DNA of 5,256 nt, taken from assembly GCA_900553905.1 (NCBI GenBank), contig USFL01000131.1, positions 1-5,256 of the forward strand, read 5' to 3'. This document shows, piece after piece, positions 1 through 5,256 of the stretch. The DNA is from an uncultured Eubacteriales bacterium (GTDB taxonomy: Bacteria > Bacillota > Clostridia > Christensenellales > Aristaeellaceae). Position 1 is the stretch's first letter; each line of letters opens with the position of its first letter. Position numbers and translations under genes: made by a program. The notes below the pieces were generated by a model. It searched no databases, was not told the origin of the DNA, and saw only the letters and a program-made list of their open reading frames with translations.

Positions 1-678
<678 letters not shown>

Positions 679-680
<2 letters not shown>

Positions 681-685
681 GAGGG
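679..685 (+). promoter_or_regulatory. Shine-Dalgarno of the Nudix gene overlapping the tgt stop codon
   Basis: The sequence AGGAGGG starts within the TAG stop of tgt and lies five to six bases before the ATG at 690, so it fixes the Nudix start. A ribosome terminating on tgt would sit on this site, so translational coupling of the two genes is likely (inference). Confidence 0.85.
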
Positions 686-689
686 CGTC

Positions 690-1073
<384 letters not shown>

Positions 1074-1208
1074 TGCCCCCGGCTTTGTTTTGATGCCCAA
1101 ATACGATTGGTTGAGGCGCAGGTTTACCGGGCTGGCCGCATGCCGCATCACGGCTGTGACGTTTCCGCACGGTTCTTTCCATGCAGGTCGGTTTTGGCTT
1201 CGGCTTAT

Positions 1209-1264
1209 AAAAGCGCAAAGCAAAGGGGGTGCTGCCGCCCGCTTCACGCAGGCGACAGCACCCC
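1209..1264 (-). terminator. Rho-independent terminator of the flavoprotein gene
   Basis: On the minus strand a 17-bp stem forms between 1264-1248 and 1242-1226, with two G-U pairs and a 5-nt loop (GTGAA). T-rich sequence CTTTGCTTTGCGCTTTT follows down to about 1209. It begins 24 bases beyond the stop codon of the minus-strand gene. On the plus strand the hairpin is followed only by a weak T run, so it acts mainly on the minus strand, though it could also stop leftover tgt-Nudix read-through. Confidence 0.88.
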
Positions 1265-1287
1265 TGTGGTTTGGTCCGGATGATGCG

Positions 1288-3804
1288 TTATTCAGCGTCA
1301 GCCGCAACGGCGTTGGCCGCGGTCCTGCCGGACACGAAGATCTCGACGATCGCGTTGCCGCCCAGGCGGTTGCCGCCATGGATGCCGCCGGTCACCTCGC
1401 CCGCAGCGTACAGGCCGGGGATGATGTTGCCTTCGGTATCCAGCACATGGCGCTCGGTATCCACCTCAACGCCGCCCATGGTGTGGTGCGTGGAGGGAGC
1501 CATCAGGCGGATGCGCAGCGTGGTGTTCTCCAGATCATAGGTATCCACGTTGTAGCTGCCGTCCTCGTTCTTTTCCACGTCGCCGATGGTGCGGGAGGCG
1601 ATCGCCTTGCCCACATCCTCAAACTCGCCCTGGCCCATCACGGCCATGTCGTAGTTGCGGATGGTTTCGAGCACCACGTCGGGATCGGCCGTCACGCCAA
1701 TCTCTGCAAACAGGTCGCCCAGCTCGGTGGCCTTGCGGGTGTAGTAGCGGCCGTCGAAGTCGCCTTCTTCAAGCTGGATCGGGCCGGGGATGGGCTCGGT
1801 CACGTTGTAGATTTCAATGAATACGCCCTTGGTGCCGTTGACTTCCATGCCGTTCTCAAACTCGGCCAGGGACAGCACGTCGCGCTCGGAGCCCTCGTCC
1901 ACGAAGCGCTTGCCCGTGGTGGGGTTGATGTACACGGCGTAGTTGCCGCCGCCGAAGGCCAGGTTGCCGTTGTCCACCCAGGAAATCGGCATCAGCTGGG
2001 TGAAGCCCATGCCCGTGGTGGCCGCGCCGACCTCCACCGCCATGTCAATGCCGCTGCCGGTGAGGGATGAGCGGTTGGTGGTCTTGGTGGCCTCGGTCAG
2101 GTACTCGCTGGACCAGTACACGTTGGTGTCGAGCACCATGTCGATGTTGGCCGCATAGCCGCCGGTCGCCAGGATGACGCCCTTGGTGGCGTAGGCGGTG
2201 ACCTCGGTGCCGTCATAGCGGGTCGCCTTGACGCCGATCACGCGGCCGGTGTCGTCGGTGATGAGGCTCTCGGCCGTGGTGCGCAGCATGATCTCGTTGG
2301 CCTCGTTGGCGGAGAGGAACTCGTTCATGGGAGCCACGAAGTAGGTGCCCCAGCGGCCGGCGTAGCTTTCGGTCTCGCCGTCGCCGTCGGTATCGACATC
2401 GGCGCCGATGAATTCGTTCTCACGATACCACAGCGCGCCGATCAGCGTGGGCTGGGTATCCTCGATGAAGGTGGAGCCCATCTCCTCCAGCCAGGGCTTG
2501 AGCTCCTGACCGTCCTCGATGAACTGGGTGACCAGGTCGATGTCGCCATAGATCCACTCGCTGCCGTCCGCGCTCTGGCGCAGGCCGCCGTAGTAGGTCT
2601 GGAAGATGTGCAGGTTCAGCGTGGAGAACAGGGTCAGCTGGTTTTCCGGCACGCCCGCATCCAGCTGGGGCTGCGCCCAGTCCAGATAGGCCTGAATCTC
2701 GGCCTTGAGCTCCTTGAGCACGGGCAGGTAGTCGGCGTGGACGCCGTGCTTGGACAGCTCCTTCATGTCGCCGGCCACAAATTCGTGATCCTTGTAGTAG
2801 TCCGCGTCGAACTCCTCTTCGTTCCACTCAAGGATGGCCTTGAGCTCGTCGATGCAGCCCTGCACGGACTTGACCTTGTCGTAGGTGTTGCCGTCAAAGC
2901 CCACGCCCGTGGTGGCGTCGGGATCTTCGGGGTCCCACACCAGGTAGGGCATCACGCTCTGGTACTGGCCGCCGGAAACCAGCGTGTTGCCGCCGACCTC
3001 GGCGTTGGTTTCGATAACCAGCACGGTGTCGCCGTTCTGCGCCGCCTGCGCGGCCGCGGCGATACCCGCGCCGCCCGCGCCCACGATCACCACGTCATGG
3101 GTGACCTCGATGGGCTCCTGCGCCTCGTAGGCGAAGGGCTTGGCGCCTGCCTGCAACGCCGCCACGTCGCAGCCGGCCTGCTCGGCCGCCGCGTTGACGG
3201 CGTTAAAGACCGCGCGGCTGGTGAAGGTGGCGCCGGACACGGCATCCACGCCCGTAGAGGTGTACTCGATGATTTCGGGGAACAGGATGTCGTAGGCCAC
3301 GTCGCCGACGTGCTCCGTCTCAGCGGAAGAGACGACCTCGATGGCCTCGATGGCGTCCTCGGAGAAGGTGACGCTCAGCACCACGTCGCCGTTGTAGCCG
3401 GCGGCGGTGCCTTCATAGGTGCCCGGCGTGAAAGCGATTTCCGCCACTTCCTGCGCCTCGCCCCGTGCCTGCGCCAGGGCATTGCCCACGGCGGTCTTGA
3501 CGGCGGTGCTGGTGATGGTGGCGCCCGCGACGCTGTCAACGCCGTCGGCATCCGCCTGGCTCACGTACGCCGCGCTCATCTGCTCGATGGCCGCGCCGCC
3601 CAGCGCCGGGGTTTCACCGTCGCCGGTGATTTCGATGGCGGTGATCGCCTCCTCGTCCACCGTCACCGCAACGTTTATCGCCCCGCCGAAGCCCTGCGCG
3701 GAGGCTTCATAGGTTCCCGGCGTAAACCCCGCTGCGCCGGCGGTCATGGATGCGCTCAGCAGCATGACTACCAGCACAATACCCGTCCATTTTCTGATGT
3801 TCAT
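1288..3804 (-). CDS. Exported flavoprotein reductase: signal peptide, two FMN_bind domains, fumarate-reductase-like FAD domain
   Basis: This is probably a terminal reductase that passes electrons from covalent FMN to FAD and on to an unsaturated organic acid outside the membrane. The 838 residues comprise: a signal peptide at 1-25 (MNIRK, hydrophobic core, AxA-type cleavage area, no lipobox Cys); FMN_bind domain 1 at about 27-112 with DSVAGATITS; FMN_bind domain 2 at about 125-210 with DAVSGATFTS; and a FAD_binding_2 domain from about 236 to 830. The two GAT motifs carry the Thr residues (T96, T193) that ApbE-type transferases flavinylate in this family. The FAD site shows GAGGAG (242-247), E265 and GGNTLVSGG (271-279). 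HHTMGG (773-778), GLYAAGEVTGG (797-807) and GGNRLGGNA (810-818) match fumarate/urocanate reductases. R641 in RFVDEGSERD aligns with the catalytic Arg402 of Shewanella Fcc3. The residue aligned to Fcc3 His365 is M605, and the Glu378/Arg381 relay is not apparent, so fumarate is an unlikely substrate. The start is fixed by an AGGAGGG eight bases upstream. No transmembrane anchor or LPXTG is seen after the signal peptide. The gene is monocistronic, with no apbE or electron donor in view. Confidence 0.93.
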   Translation of the reverse strand: MNIRKWTGIVLVVMLLSASMTAGAAGFTPGTYEASAQGFGGAINVAVTVDEEAITAIEITGDGETPALGGAAIEQMSAAYVSQADADGVDSVAGATITSTAVKTAVGNALAQARGEAQEVAEIAFTPGTYEGTAAGYNGDVVLSVTFSEDAIEAIEVVSSAETEHVGDVAYDILFPEIIEYTSTGVDAVSGATFTSRAVFNAVNAAAEQAGCDVAALQAGAKPFAYEAQEPIEVTHDVVIVGAGGAGIAAAAQAAQNGDTVLVIETNAEVGGNTLVSGGQYQSVMPYLVWDPEDPDATTGVGFDGNTYDKVKSVQGCIDELKAILEWNEEEFDADYYKDHEFVAGDMKELSKHGVHADYLPVLKELKAEIQAYLDWAQPQLDAGVPENQLTLFSTLNLHIFQTYYGGLRQSADGSEWIYGDIDLVTQFIEDGQELKPWLEEMGSTFIEDTQPTLIGALWYRENEFIGADVDTDGDGETESYAGRWGTYFVAPMNEFLSANEANEIMLRTTAESLITDDTGRVIGVKATRYDGTEVTAYATKGVILATGGYAANIDMVLDTNVYWSSEYLTEATKTTNRSSLTGSGIDMAVEVGAATTGMGFTQLMPISWVDNGNLAFGGGNYAVYINPTTGKRFVDEGSERDVLSLAEFENGMEVNGTKGVFIEIYNVTEPIPGPIQLEEGDFDGRYYTRKATELGDLFAEIGVTADPDVVLETIRNYDMAVMGQGEFEDVGKAIASRTIGDVEKNEDGSYNVDTYDLENTTLRIRLMAPSTHHTMGGVEVDTERHVLDTEGNIIPGLYAAGEVTGGIHGGNRLGGNAIVEIFVSGRTAANAVAADAE
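3175..3432 (-). repeat. FMN_bind domain, copy 2 of a tandem duplication
   Basis: Residues about 125-210, beginning FTPGTYEGTA and containing DAVSGATFTS, a full match to the flavinylation consensus. The acceptor Thr codon is at 3226-3228. It aligns end to end with copy 1 with only a short linker between them, which suggests internal duplication. In this family the domain carries covalent FMN outside the cytoplasm. Confidence 0.85.
3469..3726 (-). repeat. FMN_bind domain, copy 1 of a tandem duplication
   Basis: Residues about 27-112 of the flavoprotein, beginning FTPGTYEASA and ending in the flavinylation motif DSVAGATITS plus a short helix. The flavin-acceptor Thr codon is at 3517-3519. The motif has Ala where the usual consensus has Ser/Thr before GAT. 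It is paralogous to copy 2 (3175-3432); the DNA at the start of both copies still shares CTTCATAGGT-CCCGGCGT-AA on the plus strand. Confidence 0.85.
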
Positions 3805-3812
3805 TCTCTTTT

Positions 3813-3819
3813 CCCTCCT
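3813..3819 (-). promoter_or_regulatory. Shine-Dalgarno of the flavoprotein gene
   Basis: Read on the minus strand the site is AGGAGGG, followed by an 8-nt A-rich spacer and the ATG at 3804-3802. It supports this start, which also gives a complete signal peptide. Confidence 0.88.
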
Positions 3820-3852
3820 GTAATGACATAGGGTTGAAGATTATCCATATTT

Positions 3853-3882
3853 AATATAATCATCAATCGAACGAGTTGTCAA
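3853..3882 (-). promoter_or_regulatory. Predicted sigma70/sigmaA-type promoter of the flavoprotein gene
   Basis: On the minus strand a consensus -35 box TTGACA (3882-3877) is followed after 18 bp by TATATT (3858-3853); TTATAT one base earlier would give a 17-bp spacer. The -10 region lies in the most AT-rich stretch of the window. The transcript would have a leader of about 40 nt. The exact -10 is ambiguous because of the run of A and T. Confidence 0.72.
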
Positions 3883-3901
3883 GGTCTTTTGTCAATTCCT
3901 T
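3876..3901. repeat. Two 13-bp tandem repeats at the -35 of the flavoprotein promoter
   Basis: TTGTCAAGGTCTT (3876-3888) is followed directly by TTGTCAATTCCTT (3889-3901), identical at 10 of 13 positions. The first unit contains the minus-strand -35 box. The second offers another TTGACA but has no -10 at a usable distance. It may be a regulator binding site or chance. Confidence 0.45.
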
Positions 3902-3940
3902 CACAAAGCGGGATTGCCTCTGCCTCGCCCGGTTTTTTCA

Positions 3941-3969
3941 TTGACACGGCCGCCCGCGGGTGCTATACT
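3941..3969 (+). promoter_or_regulatory. Near-consensus promoter of nagB
   Basis: TTGACA (3941-3946), a 17-bp spacer and TATACT (3964-3969), with an extended -10 TGC just before it (3961-3963). Transcription would start near 3976, leaving a leader of about 75 nt before the nagB ATG. I saw no convincing riboswitch or terminator in that leader. Given its match to consensus, strong basal activity is expected unless repressed. Confidence 0.88.
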
Positions 3970-4037
3970 TATAGAAGATGTATTTCGTTAAAACCGTTAT
4001 GCATCAAGCACTTTTTGACATTCATATCATCATGGTC

Positions 4038-4045
4038 AAAGGAGG
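4038..4045 (+). promoter_or_regulatory. Shine-Dalgarno that decides the nagB start
   Basis: AAAGGAGG lies seven bases before the ATG at 4053. It rules out the in-frame ATG at 3978, which would add 25 residues unlike the NagB family and sits at or just after the predicted transcription start with no SD. Confidence 0.9.
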
Positions 4046-4052
4046 CCGCATC

Positions 4053-4778
4053 ATGCAGATTCATCTTTACGACTCCGCCGCCCAAGTCGGCCAGGCCGCC
4101 GCGACGCTGATCGCCGCGCAGATCATCGCCAAGCCCGACTCCGTGCTGGGCCTTGCCACCGGCTCCACGCCCATCCCCACCTATCAGGAGCTGATCCGTC
4201 TGTGCAAGGGCGGCGTGTTGGACTTCTCCCGCGTGCGCTCCTTCAACCTGGACGAATACTGCAACCTGCCCGTGGATCACGAGCAGAGTTACCACAGCTT
4301 CATGCGCCAGCAGCTCTTTGACCACATCAACATCGACCCCGCCAACACCCGCGTGCCCGACGGCAACGCCCGCGACCAGGCCGCCGAGTGCGCCAGCTAC
4401 GACACCGCCATCAACCAGGCCGGCGGCATCGACATCCAGGTGCTGGGCATCGGCCGCAACGGCCACATCGGCTTCAACGAACCCGCCGATACCTTCGTCT
4501 ACGGCTGCCATATCGTCAACCTCACCCAGAGCACCATCGAGGCCAACCGCCGCTTCTTTGAAAGTGAAAACGACGTGCCCCGCCAGGCCATCAGCCTGGG
4601 CATCGGCAGCATCATGAACGCGCGGCGCATTCTGCTCCTGGCGACCGGCGCCGACAAGGCCGAGGCCATCCGCGCCGCCGTCTACGGCGACATCAACCCC
4701 AGGACGCAGGCCAGCATCCTGCGCACGCATCCCAATGTGATCTTCCTGCTGGACAAGGCGGCCGCGGGGCTGCTCTAA
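4053..4778 (+). CDS. nagB: Glucosamine-6-phosphate deaminase (isomerase)
   Basis: This cytoplasmic enzyme converts glucosamine-6-phosphate to fructose-6-phosphate and ammonia, the last step of N-acetylglucosamine and glucosamine use. The product has 241 residues, matching the short Bacillus-type enzymes (about 242) rather than the allosteric 266-residue E. coli form. Family motifs are complete: the phosphate loop GLATGSTP (33-40), FNLDEY with catalytic D67 (E. coli Asp72), and GIGRNGHIGFNEP (132-144) with N136, H138 and E143 for ring opening. Asn at position 136 replaces the Asp141 of E. coli and is normal in this subgroup. The C-terminal THPNVIFLLDK segment is also typical. The start at 4053 is fixed by the SD. 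The gene has its own promoter and terminator and no nagA beside it in the window. It is divergent from the flavoprotein gene, with 248 bp between the two starts. Confidence 0.96.
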   Translation: MQIHLYDSAAQVGQAAATLIAAQIIAKPDSVLGLATGSTPIPTYQELIRLCKGGVLDFSRVRSFNLDEYCNLPVDHEQSYHSFMRQQLFDHINIDPANTRVPDGNARDQAAECASYDTAINQAGGIDIQVLGIGRNGHIGFNEPADTFVYGCHIVNLTQSTIEANRRFFESENDVPRQAISLGIGSIMNARRILLLATGADKAEAIRAAVYGDINPRTQASILRTHPNVIFLLDKAAAGLL

Positions 4779-4787
4779 CAGCGTCAG

Positions 4788-4823
4788 GGCCGGAGGGCGG
4801 AGAGCCGCCTTCCGGCCTTTTTT
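4788..4823 (+). terminator. Rho-independent terminator of nagB
   Basis: A 13-bp stem pairs 4788-4800 (GGCCGGAGGGCGG) with 4805-4817 (CCGCCTTCCGGCC), with one G-U pair, a 4-nt AGAG loop and a tail of six T (4818-4823). It starts nine bases after the nagB stop and separates nagB from the response-regulator promoter. Confidence 0.95.
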
Positions 4824-4835
4824 GCTGTGCGCGGT

Positions 4836-4864
4836 TTGTCATTCCCTGCCGTCTATGCTATACT
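4836..4864 (+). promoter_or_regulatory. Promoter of the response-regulator gene
   Basis: TTGTCA (4836-4841), a 17-bp spacer and TATACT (4859-4864) with extended -10 TGC (4856-4858). The -10 region TGCTATACT is identical to that of the nagB promoter. The leader to the GTG start would be about 35 nt. It begins just 12 bases after the nagB terminator. Confidence 0.82.
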
Positions 4865-4889
4865 GAAGTACCAAATGCTGCATGCTTGG

Positions 4890-4897
4890 AAAGGAGG
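4890..4897 (+). promoter_or_regulatory. Shine-Dalgarno supporting a GTG start
   Basis: AAAGGAGG lies seven bases before GTG at 4905. There is no ATG at a suitable distance in this frame, so the SD decides the start. Confidence 0.88.
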
Positions 4898-4904
4898 GCG
4901 CGCT

Positions 4905-5256
4905 GTGCTCAAGGTTGTGATCGCCGACGATGAAGCGCGCATTTTGAGCCTGATCCGCCTGCTGCCGGACTGGGACGCGCTGGGCATGGAGGTGGCCGGC
5001 ACCGCGGGAAACGGGCTGGAGGCGTTGGCTCTGATCGAACGCGAGCGACCGGACATCCTCATCACCGACATCCGCATGCCGGGCTGTCAGGGGCTTGAGC
5101 TGATCGAGCGGGCCCGGCGGGCCGTTCCCGATATTGAAATTATCATCATCAGCGGCTACGCGCATTTCGAATACGCGCAAACCGCCATCAAGCTGGGCGT
5201 GGGCGACTATCTGCTCAAGCCCATCAAAAAGGACGAGCTGACCTCCACCCTCGCCA
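4905..5256 (+). CDS. Two-component response regulator, YesN-like receiver domain (3' end outside window)
   Basis: This is a cytoplasmic response regulator that would be phosphorylated by a sensor histidine kinase. 117 codons are visible, starting at GTG and beginning MLKVVIADDE. The receiver-domain residues are all present: acidic pair D8/D9, phospho-acceptor D55 in ILITDIRMPG, switch S83 in IIIISGY, and K105 in YLLKPIKK. The stretch SGYAHFEYAQTAIKLGVGDY is characteristic of YesN/AraC-type regulators, which carry a C-terminal AraC-type DNA-binding domain and often control sugar uptake in Bacillota. That output domain is beyond the window, so the class is inferred from the receiver alone. Its own promoter and the terminator upstream show that it is not part of the nagB transcript. 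A sensor kinase gene and a sugar transporter may follow, but nothing of them is visible. Confidence 0.93.
   Translation, partial: MLKVVIADDEARILSLIRLLPDWDALGMEVAGTAGNGLEALALIERERPDILITDIRMPGCQGLELIERARRAVPDIEIIIISGYAHFEYAQTAIKLGVGDYLLKPIKKDELTSTLA

Noticed and set aside
1092..1208. Gap between the two facing terminators, checked for a small gene or RNA
   Set aside because: There is no start with an SD, no stable hairpin apart from the flanking terminators, and no repeat. I see nothing in it.
1090..2070. Plus-strand open frame of 326 codons starting after the Nudix gene
   Set aside because: It begins in a terminator tail, runs through the opposing terminator and then antisense to the flavoprotein, and lacks an RBS and any recognisable domain.
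2608..3831. Long plus-strand open frame of 407 codons opposite the flavoprotein
   Set aside because: It is antisense to a clear FMN/FAD protein, has a His/Gly/Val/Ala/Arg-rich composition typical of a shadow frame in GC-rich DNA, and shows no RBS or motif.
3982..3999. Possible CcpA (cre) operator in the nagB leader around TAAAACCGTTATGC
   Set aside because: It misses key positions of the TGWNANCGNTNWCA consensus at both ends, so the match is too weak.
3978..4052. N-terminal extension of NagB from the ATG at 3978
   Set aside because: It has no SD, begins at or next to the predicted transcription start and adds 25 residues unlike the family. The ATG at 4053 has AAAGGAGG at seven bases.
3969..4730. 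Minus-strand open frame of 253 codons opposite nagB
   Set aside because: It is a Gly/Ala/Val/Asp-rich shadow of nagB with no SD and no known motif.
4871..4889. Imperfect dyad CCAA-N11-TTGG in the response-regulator leader
   Set aside because: Only four outer pairs match and the interior does not pair well, so it is compatible with chance.

Overview
The window is GC-rich bacterial chromosome with tightly packed genes, strong Shine-Dalgarno sites (AGGAGG type) and canonical sigma70/sigmaA-like promoters. A YesN-like response regulator, a short Bacillus-type NagB and an exported FMN/FAD reductase together suggest a GC-rich anaerobic member of the Bacillota (Clostridia-like, possibly a gut organism). 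This placement is inferred from family resemblance and gene style, not from a marker gene.

Layout. (1) Bases 1-1091, + strand: the 3' part of tgt (tRNA-guanine transglycosylase) followed by a MutT-like Nudix hydrolase. The Nudix Shine-Dalgarno overlaps the tgt stop codon. The unit ends in a hairpin terminator whose 5' arm lies inside the Nudix coding sequence. (2) Bases 1092-1208: a short gap between two facing terminators, with no gene, RNA or repeat that I can see. (3) Bases 1209-3882, - strand: a single-gene unit (promoter, RBS, CDS, terminator) for an 838-residue exported flavoprotein. It has a signal peptide, two tandem FMN_bind domains with flavinylation motifs, and a fumarate-reductase-like FAD domain. 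(4) Bases 3805-4052: a divergent intergenic region with one promoter per direction and a small tandem repeat. (5) Bases 3941-4823, + strand: nagB (glucosamine-6-phosphate deaminase) with a near-consensus promoter, SD and terminator, so apparently monocistronic. (6) Bases 4836-5256, + strand: promoter and N-terminal receiver domain of a response regulator cut off by the window end; its start is GTG.

How they fit together. tgt/Nudix is housekeeping (tRNA modification and nucleotide-pool or other nucleoside-diphosphate hydrolysis). nagB feeds amino sugars into glycolysis as fructose-6-phosphate and ammonia. The flavoprotein looks like a terminal reductase for extracytoplasmic anaerobic respiration: electrons would pass through two covalently bound FMNs to FAD and then to an unsaturated organic acceptor. 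Its acceptor is probably not fumarate, because the fumarate-pocket histidine and the proton-relay Glu/Arg appear replaced while the catalytic Arg and other pocket residues remain. This protein is the most interesting item in the window. No other unusual system (CRISPR, mobile element, toxin-antitoxin, phage) is visible.
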